Positions 34,597 through 43,738 of a stretch of DNA of 64,000 nt are shown piece by piece. The stretch's first letter is position 1. Every line of letters begins with the position of its first letter. A program made the translations under genes and the position numbers. The DNA comes from Kordiimonas marina (GTDB taxonomy: Bacteria; Pseudomonadota; Alphaproteobacteria; Sphingomonadales; Kordiimonadaceae), in assembly GCF_023006325.1 (NCBI RefSeq), contig NZ_JAINDF010000008.1, positions 94,853-158,852 of the forward strand, read 5' to 3'. The notes below the pieces were generated by a model, which was given only the letters and a program-made list of their open reading frames with translations, did no database searches and was not told the origin of the DNA.

Positions 34597-35394
34597 ATGA
34601 TGACCGCGAAAAGCGCGAGAATGGGCTGGCTGATGGCAGCGCTGATGTTGCTGCCCCTTGGCGCACGTCCGGTCCAGGCGTCCGACGTCGTGATCTATAC
34701 CGAGAATTACCCGCCTTACAATTTCACCGATATGGACGGCACTGTGACCGGCCTGAATACCGCCAAGGTGCGGCAGGTGATGGCACGGAGCGGGCTTTCC
34801 TACGATATCGTTGTCCTGCCCTGGGCACGGGCGCTGCGTCGGGCCCGGACCGAGAAGAACGCTTTCATCTACAGCATCGCCCGCATCCCGGAACGCGAAA
34901 AGCATTTCGACTGGTTGGTACCTTTGGCGCCGTCCAACTTCTTCCTGTTTGCCCGTACAGATGAAAAGCGCCCGGTATCAACCGCGGCCTTGCAGAAAGG
35001 CCTGTTCTTGGCGGCCTGTGTATCTGGCGATGTGACGTGTGACCTGATGCGCAGTCTTGGGATCCCCGAGAGCAAACTGATCGTCCTCACAGATCGCGGC
35101 ACCAATGATTTCCGCCTCGTCATCGCGGGCCGGGCCGATCTTTACATGAGCGACAAGAACGCCAACGTGCGGCTCCGCCGGATGGAAGGCTACGACCCCG
35201 CTCTCACCAAGCCTGTGTTTGGTCTTGGCACCCGCGCCGGCTTTTATCTCGCGGCTGGCAAGCAGGTGTCTGCTGATTTGCGGGGCAAGGTCCATGCGGC
35301 ATATATGGCCCTCATGAAGGCGGGCAAGTATCACATGGAGGACGCCCCGGGGCCGGGGAAGTCAGGGCCAAAGAAATCAGGGCCGGGGAAATAA
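34597..35394 (+). CDS. Periplasmic solute-binding protein, SBP family 3 type (paralogue 2)
   Basis: 265 residues from ATG 34597 (a second ATG follows at once; TTG 34588 is also possible). The signal peptide ends near VQA. It aligns with the preceding gene product throughout: DVVIYTENYPPYNF, RSGLSYDIVVLPWARAL, TEKNAFIYSIAR, FDWLVPL and GFYLAAGKQV all have counterparts there. It differs by a Gly/Pro/Lys tail with two GPGK/GPKK repeats at the C-terminus. Two copies without permease genes suggest ligand divergence after duplication. Confidence 0.85.
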   Translation: MMTAKSARMGWLMAALMLLPLGARPVQASDVVIYTENYPPYNFTDMDGTVTGLNTAKVRQVMARSGLSYDIVVLPWARALRRARTEKNAFIYSIARIPEREKHFDWLVPLAPSNFFLFARTDEKRPVSTAALQKGLFLAACVSGDVTCDLMRSLGIPESKLIVLTDRGTNDFRLVIAGRADLYMSDKNANVRLRRMEGYDPALTKPVFGLGTRAGFYLAAGKQVSADLRGKVHAAYMALMKAGKYHMEDAPGPGKSGPKKSGPGK

Positions 35395-35416
35395 AGAGAC
35401 TTGTGGGCTGAGACGC

Positions 35417-36769
35417 TTACCAGTCCCAGCCGTCGTCGTCTTCACCGTCTTCGAGTACCAGTTCGCCCTTGAGGTCATAGTCATCGCTTTCGGTAATCAG
35501 CGCCATGACCATGTCCCCCGGTGAAAGCTCGGTGGCACCGTCGATATGGACCTGGCCGTCGATCTCCGGCGCGTCGGCATAGGTACGGCCGATGGCGCCT
35601 TCGTCGGTGACCTCATCAATCAGCACGGCCATTTCCATACCCACCCGTTCCTGAAGCTTGGCGGCGGAAATTTCCTGCTGCACGGCCATGAAGCGTTCCC
35701 AGCGTTCCTGCTTCACCTCTTCCGGTACGGCGTCCGGCAGCGCGTTGGCGGCAGCGCCCTCGACCGGCTCATACTTGAAGCAGCCGACACGGTCGAGCTG
35801 GGCTTCGCCCATCCAATCGAGCAGATACTGGAAATCCTCTTCCGTCTCGCCGGGGAAGCCGACGATGAAGGTGGAGCGGAGCACGATTTCCGGCACGGCC
35901 TGACGCCAGCTTTTGATACGGTCGAGCACCTTGGCTTCGTTGGCCGGGCGGCGCATGGACTTCAGCACCTTCGGGCTCGCATGCTGGAACGGGATATCGA
36001 GATACGGCAGGATCTTGCCGTCCGCCATCAGCTGGATCGCGTCATCCACATGCGGGTAGGGGTAGACATAATGCAGCCGGACCCAGACATCCAGCTCACC
36101 CAGTTCGCGGGCAAGGTCGGTCATGTGGGCGCGGACCTCGCGGTCCTTCCACTTCTCCGTCTGGTGCCGGAGGTCGAGGCCATAAGCCGACGTGTCCTGG
36201 CTGATGACCAGCAGTTCCTGCGTGCCCGCTTCCACCAGCTTTTCGGCCTCGCGCAGCACCGCGCGGATCGGGCGGCTGACCAGGTCACCGCGCAAGGATG
36301 GGATGATGCAGAATTTGCAGCGGTGGTTACAGCCTTCGGAAATTTTGAGGTAGCTATAGTGCCGCGGCGTGAGCTTCAGCCCGGCGGGCGGCACCAGGTG
36401 GGTGTAGGGGTCATGCGGCTGGGGGGCGGCCTTATGCACTTCCTCGACCACCTGTTCATACTGCTGCGGGCCGGTCACGGCCATCACGCCGGGGACGACC
36501 TCGCGCACCACGCCTTCATCGACACCGAGGCAGCCGGTCACGATCACCTTGCCGTTTTCCTTCATGGCTTCCTTGATGGCGCCGAAGCTTTCTTCCTTGG
36601 CGCTGTCGATAAAGCCGCAGGTGTTGACGATGACGACATCGGCGCCGTCATAATCGGGCGCGATCTCATAGCCTTCGGCGCGGAGCTTGGTGAGGATGCG
36701 TTCGCTGTCCACCAGCGCCTTGGGGCAGCCGAGGGAGACGAAACCGACTTTGGACGTATGGGTATTCAT
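35417..36769 (-). CDS. rimO: Ribosomal protein S12 methylthiotransferase
   Basis: 450 residues. A radical-SAM enzyme that methylthiolates Asp of ribosomal protein S12. The N-terminal MTTase domain starts [16 protein letters not shown] (RimO signature), with further cluster cysteines in VNTCGF and TGCLG. The radical-SAM motif is [13 protein letters not shown], followed by a C-terminal TRAM domain (about 380-440). Ends in an acidic tail, [10 protein letters not shown]. It is the paralogue of MtaB at 45065-46345. Its start codon lies inside a 70-bp repeat described separately. Confidence 0.95.
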   Translation of the reverse strand: MNTHTSKVGFVSLGCPKALVDSERILTKLRAEGYEIAPDYDGADVVIVNTCGFIDSAKEESFGAIKEAMKENGKVIVTGCLGVDEGVVREVVPGVMAVTGPQQYEQVVEEVHKAAPQPHDPYTHLVPPAGLKLTPRHYSYLKISEGCNHRCKFCIIPSLRGDLVSRPIRAVLREAEKLVEAGTQELLVISQDTSAYGLDLRHQTEKWKDREVRAHMTDLARELGELDVWVRLHYVYPYPHVDDAIQLMADGKILPYLDIPFQHASPKVLKSMRRPANEAKVLDRIKSWRQAVPEIVLRSTFIVGFPGETEEDFQYLLDWMGEAQLDRVGCFKYEPVEGAAANALPDAVPEEVKQERWERFMAVQQEISAAKLQERVGMEMAVLIDEVTDEGAIGRTYADAPEIDGQVHIDGATELSPGDMVMALITESDDYDLKGELVLEDGEDDDGWDW

Positions 36770-36833
36770 TCGGTGATAAGGACCTATTCATCTTGCAGCA
36801 TGCTCATGCCGTTTGGCGCGGCTTATACAGAGG
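36764..36833 (+). repeat. 70-bp diverged direct repeat, left copy
   Basis: Aligns without gaps to 37988-38057 with 55 of 70 bases identical (my count). The pair flanks the EEP-domain gene. This copy overlaps the start codon of rimO on the other strand. Read rightwards, it encodes [20 protein letters not shown] followed by YTE. Confidence 0.75.
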
Positions 36834-36996
36834 TTATCGGGATTTTGCGAGTCAGAAGCGCGGTGGGCCGACTTTGGCGGGCCTTGCCGTGTGTCATGCC
36901 CCCCCGTTTGAGCGCCAGCACACGAATAAGAACAGAATACTATCGCAATACGTGTTATAAATACCCCTCAGGCCGCAGGATCGGAGGGAGGCAACG

Positions 36997-37956
36997 ATGA
37001 CTGGCGATATCAGTTTTGCATCATTCAATCTCTATAACTTCCAAGAAGCGGGGAAAAAGATGCGCGGCAGGAAGGTGCCGCAGAAGCTCTATGACCAGAA
37101 GGTCGCCTGGACCAGCGACATGATTGGCCGCCTGGATGCCGACGTCATCGCCTTCCAGGAACTGTGGAACCCGAAATGCCTTCAAGACGTCTTCTCCGCC
37201 TTTCCTGACTATAAGCTCATCTTCATCGCGGACAGTTGGTACGACATTGCAGTCGCCATGGCTGTGCGGCCGCCCTGGAAACTCAAGGCCAAGAAACTTC
37301 ACAAGGAGTTTCCTTTCAAAAGCCTCTACAAGGCAAAGCAGCAGGGCGGGGAGGATGACGAGGTCGATGTCCGGATCAACCGCTTCTCGCGGACGGTGAT
37401 AGAGGCGACGCTGGAGAATCCCGCAAGTGACGCCCCTGATGTCACCGTGTTTGCGGCACATCTGAAATCGAAGCTTCCCACCCATCTCACCCGGGCAGCG
37501 AAAAATCATCAAAGCGCTATGGGAGCGGCAGTTTCCACCATCCGCCGTACGGCTGAGGCAGCTGCCTTGCGCTGCATCCTGACGGATAAGATGAAAAGGA
37601 CGGACAGACCTGTTGTCGTTCTGGGCGATATGAATGACGACCCGCGCTCCAATACGCTAGCGCTGCTGACAGAACAGCCGTCCCTGATGCCGACGGCCCG
37701 TGGGGCCGATGTGGGGCTTTATAGTGCGCTTCAGTTGCAGCAACTGAGATCATTCCGCGATGTTTTCTATACGCATGACTTCAACCGGTTGAAGGATACG
37801 CTGGACCATATTCTGGTATCCGAACAGTTTTTCGAGCCGTCGACGGACGCGCTTTGGCGTCATACCGAAACCAAGGTCTGGAACGATTATCTGGAGGATG
37901 ACGCCAAATATACCAGCGACCATGGTATCATCCGTGCCGGGTTCAAATGGGTCTAG
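36997..37956 (+). CDS. Endonuclease/exonuclease/phosphatase (EEP) family protein
   Basis: 319 residues, with GGAGGGAGG before the start. The EEP fold is shown by FASFNLYNF at the start, DADVIAFQELWN with the metal-binding Glu, VFAAHLKSK, VVLGDMNDDPRSNT, LDHILVS and the terminal SDHGIIRAGF. These supply the Mg-dependent phosphodiesterase residues of the DNase I/sphingomyelinase superfamily. No signal peptide is seen, so it is likely cytoplasmic. Substrate may be nucleic acid or a phospholipid. It lies between two diverged direct repeats, and its AT content is a little higher than its neighbours', so it may have been acquired. Confidence 0.85.
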   Translation: MTGDISFASFNLYNFQEAGKKMRGRKVPQKLYDQKVAWTSDMIGRLDADVIAFQELWNPKCLQDVFSAFPDYKLIFIADSWYDIAVAMAVRPPWKLKAKKLHKEFPFKSLYKAKQQGGEDDEVDVRINRFSRTVIEATLENPASDAPDVTVFAAHLKSKLPTHLTRAAKNHQSAMGAAVSTIRRTAEAAALRCILTDKMKRTDRPVVVLGDMNDDPRSNTLALLTEQPSLMPTARGADVGLYSALQLQQLRSFRDVFYTHDFNRLKDTLDHILVSEQFFEPSTDALWRHTETKVWNDYLEDDAKYTSDHGIIRAGFKWV

Positions 37957-37987
37957 CGGGGCTTTCGGCGGCACCGCGCGTGCGGCT

Positions 37988-38057
37988 ATTCACTCTTTGA
38001 TATTGGCCTATTCCTCCTACGGCATGGTCATGCGGTTTGGCGCAGCCTATACAGAAG
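37988..38057 (+). repeat. 70-bp diverged direct repeat, right copy
   Basis: Partner of 36764-36833, in the same orientation 1224 bp away. Many differences between the copies fall on third codon positions of one rightward frame (IHSLILAYSSYGMVMRFGAA, then YTE), as if a peptide had been conserved. It lies just before the aromatic decarboxylase gene. Confidence 0.75.
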
Positions 38058-38099
38058 GCGTTCTGTATGTGAGAGCCGTAGAAGAGAGGAGTCAGCGCC

Positions 38100-39509
38100 A
38101 TGGACAGCCGTGAATTCCAGAAAAACGCCCATGAGATCGTCGATTGGATGGCGGGATACATGGACAAGGTTGCGGACTATCCCGTGCGCGCGCAGACCGC
38201 GCCGGGCGAGATCAAGGCCCAGCTTCCGGCCCTGCCGCCCGAGGGCGGCGAACCGTTCGCGGATCTGATGGCGGATTTCGAGCGTATCATCGTGCCCGGC
38301 GTCACCCACTGGCAGCACCCGCGCTTCTTCGCCTATTTCCCGGCCAACGTCACGCCGCCCTCCGTCCTCGCCGAAATGCTGGTGAGTGCGATGGGCGTCA
38401 ACGCCATGCTGTGGGAGACAAGCCCGGCGGCGACCGAGCTTGAGGAACAGATGCTGGCGTGGCTCGGTACCATGCTGAAGCTGCCGAAGGACTGGTCCGG
38501 CGTCATTCAGGACACGGCCTCCAGCGCCACTTTCTGCGCCGTCCTGATGGCGCGGGAACGGGCGACCGACTGGGCCGTGAACGCCGACGGCCTTCAGGAC
38601 GCGCCCAAGCTTGCCTTCTATACCAGCGCCGAAGCCCACAGCTCGCTTGAAAAAGCGGTCAAGATGGCGGGGCTCGGCCGGGCGTCGCTCCGCTTCGTGC
38701 CGACGGATAAAGACCGCGCCATGCAGCCCGCAGCCCTCGCCGCGATGATGGAGGAGGACCGCAAGAACGGCGTGAAGCCCGCGATGGTGATGGCGACGGT
38801 CGGCACCACTGGCGTCGGCGCGTGTGACCCGCTTCAAGCCATCGGCATCATCGCCCGCGCGAACGGTGCGCTGTTCCATGTCGATGCCGCCTGGGCCGGC
38901 AGCGCGATGATCTGCCCCGAGTTCCGCCATCTGCTCGACGGCATCGAAAGCGCGGACAGCTTCGTCTTCAACCCGCATAAATGGATGGGCGTTCAGTTCG
39001 ACTGCTCGGCCCATTATGTGCGTGAGCGTGAAACGCTGGTCCGCACCTTCTCGATCGCCCCGGCCTACCTGAAAACCCGCGAAGGCGTCACCGATTACCG
39101 TGACTGGGGCATCCAGCTCGGCCGCCGGATGCGCGCGCTGAAGCTGTGGTTCGTCATTCGCTCCTACGGCGTGGAAGGGCTGCGCACCATGATCCGCAAC
39201 CATGTCGCCTGGGCGCGGGAGCTGGCCGATGTCATCCGCACGACCGACGATTTCGAGCTGGTCACCGGCCCGATCCTGTCGCTCATGAGCTTCCGTTACC
39301 GCCCGAAAGGTATGGAGGATGAGGCCGTGGATGCGCTGTCGGATAGACTGTTGCAGGCGGTCAATGATGACGGTTTCACCTATCTCACCCGCACGCTGGT
39401 GGACGACCGCCCGGTCATCCGCATCCAGATCGGCGCGGTGCAGACGGAGCGCAGCCACGTGATGGCCGCGTGGGACAAAGTGGTGGAAATCGCTCGCGGG
39501 CTTTCCTGA
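38100..39509 (+). CDS. Aromatic-L-amino-acid decarboxylase family (group II PLP decarboxylase)
   Basis: 469 residues, preceded by GAGAGGAGT. PLP binds Lys294 in FNPHKWMG, and the stacking His is in SAEAHSS (His180). Other group II motifs are THWQHPRFFAYFP, VGTTGVGACDPL and HVDAAWAGSA. The profile resembles DOPA/tyrosine/tryptophan decarboxylases rather than glutamate decarboxylase. It would convert an aromatic amino acid to its amine and CO2. Stands alone; substrate cannot be read from sequence. Confidence 0.92.
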   Translation: MDSREFQKNAHEIVDWMAGYMDKVADYPVRAQTAPGEIKAQLPALPPEGGEPFADLMADFERIIVPGVTHWQHPRFFAYFPANVTPPSVLAEMLVSAMGVNAMLWETSPAATELEEQMLAWLGTMLKLPKDWSGVIQDTASSATFCAVLMARERATDWAVNADGLQDAPKLAFYTSAEAHSSLEKAVKMAGLGRASLRFVPTDKDRAMQPAALAAMMEEDRKNGVKPAMVMATVGTTGVGACDPLQAIGIIARANGALFHVDAAWAGSAMICPEFRHLLDGIESADSFVFNPHKWMGVQFDCSAHYVRERETLVRTFSIAPAYLKTREGVTDYRDWGIQLGRRMRALKLWFVIRSYGVEGLRTMIRNHVAWARELADVIRTTDDFELVTGPILSLMSFRYRPKGMEDEAVDALSDRLLQAVNDDGFTYLTRTLVDDRPVIRIQIGAVQTERSHVMAAWDKVVEIARGLS

Positions 39510-39576
39510 GAAGAGCGTCACAATCCTGACAAGGATTAAGACTTGAATCCCGCGGTCCGATATAGAGGAGGAAGGG

Positions 39577-40293
39577 ATGAGTAGTTGGCTTCGATTGATG
39601 CCGCTGACTGTGGTTTTAGTGCTCAGTATGTCAACGTCATCACAGGCCTTTTTCCTCTACCCTCATCCGCGAAGAATTTGTACGGAGGTTTTTCATAACG
39701 ACCTCGTCTTGACAGGGAAAGTCCTGAAGGAGACGGACCATTATGATGCCGAAGGGTCGGCGGAGACCATCACCTACCGAGTGAAGGTTCTGACAGTTTT
39801 CAAAGGACCCCAACAAGAGGTTTTCGACATCAATACCGGCTGGAATAGTGGTGCCCAATATCTGGATGTTGGGAAAGAATACCTCCTGTTTGCCAAATTG
39901 CGCCGCAATCCTGACGATCCGCTTTTGAACGGCTATTTCATCGGCGGTGGCGACAATAACGGACTTCTGAGTGAAAGTGCGGCTAATATAAAGCAGGTCT
40001 CTGCGGTTTTGAAGAAGCATGCGACGAGCAAAACAGGCAGTATTCGAGGGCGGGTGTATAGCTTCGATAAGAAGGATATGTCCGGCATAAAATTCGAGGC
40101 CTTTTCCGGAAAGCAACGGTATCAAGCTGAGTCTGATGCGGAAGGTTGGTTTGAGTTTGATGTGCTGCCGGGCATATATCGGGTCGAGCCTCAAGATAAA
40201 CATGGGTCCATACAAGTTTATGATTTGTCGTATGACGACCCTGCAAAGGTTGAGATTAAGGCCGGTGAATGTGCGGAAGTCGCTTTTCGCTAG
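39577..40293 (+). CDS. Secreted protein of unknown function with NTR-like and carboxypeptidase-regulatory-like parts
   Basis: 238 residues with a signal peptide (cleavage near SQA). Residues of about 30-145 (CTEVFHNDLVLTGKVL, VFKGPQQEVFDINTG, KEYLLFAKL) resemble the TIMP/NTR-type beta barrel. Residues of about 150-225 (SIRGRVYSFDKKDMSG, SDAEGWFEFDVLPGIYRVE) resemble a carboxypeptidase-regulatory-like beta sandwich. AT content is clearly higher and codon use less GC-biased than in flanking genes, which suggests recent transfer. Function unknown; domain suggestions are tentative. Confidence 0.7.
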   Translation: MSSWLRLMPLTVVLVLSMSTSSQAFFLYPHPRRICTEVFHNDLVLTGKVLKETDHYDAEGSAETITYRVKVLTVFKGPQQEVFDINTGWNSGAQYLDVGKEYLLFAKLRRNPDDPLLNGYFIGGGDNNGLLSESAANIKQVSAVLKKHATSKTGSIRGRVYSFDKKDMSGIKFEAFSGKQRYQAESDAEGWFEFDVLPGIYRVEPQDKHGSIQVYDLSYDDPAKVEIKAGECAEVAFR

Positions 40294-40305
40294 GGCATTT
40301 GTCCA

Positions 40306-40360
40306 CTGAGGCGCGGCATCAAGACAGTTGACCGGGCCCCTGTTCAGGCCTCAGACTGTC
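40306..40360 (+). other. Interleaved inverted repeats upstream of cytochrome b561
   Basis: CTGAGGC (40306-40312) pairs with GCCTCAG (40348-40354), and GACAGT (40323-40328) with ACTGTC (40355-40360). The pairs are interleaved, so they form either alternative hairpins or a pseudoknot in RNA. The region is otherwise non-coding. Confidence 0.35.
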
Positions 40361-40425
40361 AGCCGAGGGTATAGGGCAAAGGGGCATTAGCCCCCGTCTC
40401 GTATTAAAGGCAGGAGAACCGACCT

Positions 40426-40992
40426 ATGGCACTTTGGAATAGCAAAATAGAGTACGGCACCGCCTCGAAGGCGCTGCACTGGATCATTTTCCTCGTTCTC
40501 GTGGGCATGAGCATCGTCGGGCTGATTTTCGCCGACATGGAACGCGGGCCGGACAAGACCTCGCTGATGCAGCTGCATGCCTCCACCGGGCTTTTGGCGC
40601 TGATGCTGATGGTGCTGCGCGTGCTGGTGCGCTTCAAGGGCGAGGCGCCTGCGCCCTTAGATCCCGCCGCCGTCATGCTCAACCGGGTGGCCGCGCTTAC
40701 GCACGGGCTTCTGTACCTGTTGATCTTCGCGCTCATCGGCGCGGGCATCATGACGCTGTTCACCGCGCAGGTGCCGGTCCCCTTCTACGGCTTGTTCCAG
40801 ATCGCATCGCCGCTCGCCAATGACCATGCCGCCCACGAAGTGTGGGAAGAAGTGCATGAAACGATCTGGTGGGTGCTTACCGGCTTCGTCGTGCTCCATA
40901 TCGCGGGCGCGCTTTACCACCAGATCGTCAAAAAGGACGACACCATCGCCCGTATGACCCACGGTGTGAAAAACCCGCCCTGGGAAGAGTAA
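40426..40992 (+). CDS. Cytochrome b561 family protein
   Basis: 188 residues with four main transmembrane helices. Candidate haem-ligand histidines occur in SKALHWIIF, MQLHASTGL, HEVWEEVHETIWW and FVVLHIAGALYHQ, the usual bacterial b561 set. It probably passes electrons from quinol across the inner membrane. AGGCAGGAG lies upstream of the ATG. No partner gene for a periplasmic electron acceptor is nearby. Confidence 0.9.
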   Translation: MALWNSKIEYGTASKALHWIIFLVLVGMSIVGLIFADMERGPDKTSLMQLHASTGLLALMLMVLRVLVRFKGEAPAPLDPAAVMLNRVAALTHGLLYLLIFALIGAGIMTLFTAQVPVPFYGLFQIASPLANDHAAHEVWEEVHETIWWVLTGFVVLHIAGALYHQIVKKDDTIARMTHGVKNPPWEE

Positions 40993-41081
40993 GTCTTCCG
41001 CAGGCAATGGCTTTACAATCTCCCTCGACATCTAAAAATTATTGTTTTACGATAATTGAAAGATGGCGAGGGAGATTTTTC

Positions 41082-42383
41082 ATGCGTAAAGCAATGGCGG
41101 CTGCGGCCGCTTTTCTGGTGCTGGCGGGGATGGCGCTTGTTCTGGGGCATCCGGCCTGGGCGCAAACGGCGGCGGACGCCGCTGCGGGTACCGGGGCGCA
41201 TTTTGACCCGAAGGACGCGACCGAGGCCTATCTGGCGACAGTTTCCGGCACCGCGCGGGCCCAGTCTGACGCTTATTTCGAGGGTGGCTACTGGCTCATC
41301 CTGTGGGACACGGTCTATAGTCTCGGCGTGGCGTGGCTTCTCCTCCGCAAAGGTTTTTCCGCCCGCGTGCGCGACTGGTGCGAGCGCCGGAGCCGCAGGC
41401 GCTTCCTCCAGACCTTCCTGTTTGCCGCCATTTATGTGCTCCTCAGCAGCCTCATCACCCTGCCGTGGATGGTCTATACCGGTTTTATCCGCGAGCATCA
41501 GTATGGCCTCGCGAACCAGAGCTTCCTTGGCTGGCTGGCCGATAAGGCCATCGGGATGGGCATCAGCGTCGTCGCGCTCGGGCTGTTCATCGCCGTCATT
41601 TATGCGCTGGTCCGCAAGACGGGCGCGCGCTGGTGGCTGTGGGGCACGGGCATCACCGCGGCCTTCTTCGCCGTCGTCATCCTGATCTCACCAGTGTTCA
41701 TCGCGCCGCTGTTCAATGACTATGAACCACTCAAGGACCAGAAGGTCGAACAGGCGATCCTCACCATGGCGCGCGAACAAGGCGCGGTGTTCGACCATGT
41801 CTATGTCTATAACGAATCCAAACAGTCGGACCGCATTACCGCCAATGTCTCCGGCCTGTTCGGCACCAAGCGCATCTCGCTGGCCGACAACCTGTTGAAG
41901 CGCGGTACGCTGCCGGAAATCAAGGCCGTGGTCGGGCATGAGCTCGGCCACTATATGCTCGGCCACGTCTACTGGCTCATTCTGGAACTGAGCGCGGTCC
42001 TGGGCGCAGGCTACCTGTTTATTACGCTGGCTTACCCGCGCGTGGTGGCGCGTTGGGGGCAGGGCTGGGGCCTCAGGGGCCTCGACGATATGGCCAACCT
42101 GCCGCTGATGTTCGCGCTCCTGTCCGTTTACATGATGGTGATGACGCCGGTGACCAATTCGATCACCCGGCATGAGGAAGCGGCGGCGGACGCCTACGGC
42201 CTCAACGCCGCGCGGGAGCCGGACGGCTTCGCCACCATCACCCTGAAGCTCGCACAGTACCGCAAGCTGGCGCCGGGCCCGATTGAGGAAATGATCTTCT
42301 ATGATCACCCCTCAGCCAAAAGCCGCATCCGCATGGCGATGGACTGGAAGGCCGCGCATATTAAGGGTGGCGCGGCACAATAG
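41082..42383 (+). CDS. M48-family metalloprotease (Ste24/CAAX prenyl protease 1-like)
   Basis: 433 residues from ATG 41082, preceded by GAGGGAG; an in-frame extension into the b561 gene is ignored. A signal-like N-terminus ends near AWA. Several membrane helices follow, then the zinc motif HELGH (His286-His290) in VVGHELGHYMLGH, with the third ligand Glu in HEEAAADAYGL. The N-terminal YFEGGYWLILWDT region matches Ste24-type proteases. In bacteria these act in membrane protein quality control. A charged C-terminus completes the family length. Confidence 0.92.
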   Translation: MRKAMAAAAAFLVLAGMALVLGHPAWAQTAADAAAGTGAHFDPKDATEAYLATVSGTARAQSDAYFEGGYWLILWDTVYSLGVAWLLLRKGFSARVRDWCERRSRRRFLQTFLFAAIYVLLSSLITLPWMVYTGFIREHQYGLANQSFLGWLADKAIGMGISVVALGLFIAVIYALVRKTGARWWLWGTGITAAFFAVVILISPVFIAPLFNDYEPLKDQKVEQAILTMAREQGAVFDHVYVYNESKQSDRITANVSGLFGTKRISLADNLLKRGTLPEIKAVVGHELGHYMLGHVYWLILELSAVLGAGYLFITLAYPRVVARWGQGWGLRGLDDMANLPLMFALLSVYMMVMTPVTNSITRHEEAAADAYGLNAAREPDGFATITLKLAQYRKLAPGPIEEMIFYDHPSAKSRIRMAMDWKAAHIKGGAAQ

Positions 42384-42395
42384 GATTGGGTGAGT

Positions 42396-42914
42396 CTAAA
42401 GGTTCCAGGGCAGCATGTCGCCGATGACGGAGCCCAGTTTCCTGTCCTTGGCGCGGGTGTGGCGCGCCAGGTGTTGGGCGGAACCACGGAGGGGCCCCTC
42501 GTCTGTATGCTTGGCCAGGGTTTCGACCAACGCCAGAAATTCGACCGGATAGCTCGCCGCGGTTTGTGACAGGCGCATGCTCATGTCCTGCCAAAGCCTG
42601 GCGTCCTGGGTTTGCGGGGCGGCGAGAACCGTTCTGAGGCGCCGGAGCCGCGCCGATGACGGTGCCGCCAGCGCGCCCTTAAGCGTGCCGATGAAAGCGT
42701 CGGAAAAATTATAAATTTCCTGGTGATCGAAGCTGGTTTTAGCCTCTGCGCCTGCCCGCGCTTCAGCCGGTGTCCCGTCCTCCGGCGCCAGCCAGGTCGG
42801 GTCCTTGATCACCCGGGTGCTCTTCTTGCTTTCCAGCCTGTCCCACAGTTTGAACAGCAGGTAGCCGAAGACGATCGCAACGGTCCCGAAGATAAAATAG
42901 TCAAGAATGCCCAC
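42396..42914 (-). CDS. Membrane-anchored protein of unknown function
   Basis: 172 residues: one N-terminal helix at about 5-23, a Lys/Arg-rich juxtamembrane segment, a flexible Pro/Ala linker and a mostly helical C-terminal domain (YNFSDAFIGTLKGAL onwards). No catalytic motif or family recognised. Convergent with the M48 protease gene, with only 12 bp between the stops. Confidence 0.6.
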   Translation of the reverse strand: MGILDYFIFGTVAIVFGYLLFKLWDRLESKKSTRVIKDPTWLAPEDGTPAEARAGAEAKTSFDHQEIYNFSDAFIGTLKGALAAPSSARLRRLRTVLAAPQTQDARLWQDMSMRLSQTAASYPVEFLALVETLAKHTDEGPLRGSAQHLARHTRAKDRKLGSVIGDMLPWNL

Positions 42915-43099
42915 GGCTGCTTCCCCCCAATCTAAGCCCTAGGCCCAAGCCATACAGAGGTGGCGGGAAAGATGCAAGCTAGGGGCGTATGGCCTTCGCC
43001 TCCTTCTGCCCTGAAGTTTGGGCGCATTATTTCAATTTACCAGATCGGGCTTTTCCGACACTATGGTCGCTGACGCATTGGCTATCTATGGGGGAAATC

Positions 43100-43738
43100 A
43101 TGCGCCTTTTGTCTGTATTTTTATTGCTGTTCATATCCGCGTCCGCATCGGCGGAGGCTCCAAAAATTTCATCGGTGATCAACCTTTATGGGGTGACCTT
43201 CCAGTATGGCGCACCGCCCTGGATTAGCAAAGGCGAGAACCTGCTCAAGGAGGTCAAGCCCTACAGGCAGCAACGGGGTAATGATTTTGTCTTCGAACTG
43301 ATCCCTGCCGCAGAGAGTTTTGATAGCTGGAAAACCCTTTTTGCCATCAATGCCGGCCGCATCAATCGGGTGATCCCGGCGAAGATGTGGAAAGACTATA
43401 ATCTGACGACATTCAAATCCGTCTGCTGGGGCTTCAAGGAAAAGATATTGTCCATGGACGACAATACCGCCCTGGTTCAGATCACATGTCCGCGTGTTGT
43501 CGGCAAGCCCCTGATGAAGGGATACGAAGGCGGCGTCGGGGAAATCGGGATATTTGCCTTCATGGTTGTGGGCAACGTGCTCATCAACCATCACCTGGAA
43601 TGGCGCGGTCATGGTTTTGACCCCGATGACAAGGCGAGCTGGCCCGCAACTCAGGAGCAGATCGACAAGGGCATCAAGCTGATGCAATCAGTGAAGGCCA
43701 TGAAAGGCAATATGGTCGTCAGTTTCGACCCAAGCTAG
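43100..43738 (+). CDS. Secreted protein of unknown function
   Basis: 212 residues from ATG 43100 (GGGGGAA upstream). The signal peptide MRLLSVFLLLFISASASAEA is clear. The mature part is soluble, with two Cys (in SVCWGF and ITCPR) that could form a disulfide. No family recognised. AT-richer than its neighbours. The stop overlaps the stop of ftsY on the other strand by four bases. Confidence 0.65.
   Translation: MRLLSVFLLLFISASASAEAPKISSVINLYGVTFQYGAPPWISKGENLLKEVKPYRQQRGNDFVFELIPAAESFDSWKTLFAINAGRINRVIPAKMWKDYNLTTFKSVCWGFKEKILSMDDNTALVQITCPRVVGKPLMKGYEGGVGEIGIFAFMVVGNVLINHHLEWRGHGFDPDDKASWPATQEQIDKGIKLMQSVKAMKGNMVVSFDPS

Noticed and set aside
38028..39521. A 497-codon minus-strand open frame
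   Set aside because: Mirror of the aromatic decarboxylase gene; His/Arg-rich composition typical of antisense translation.
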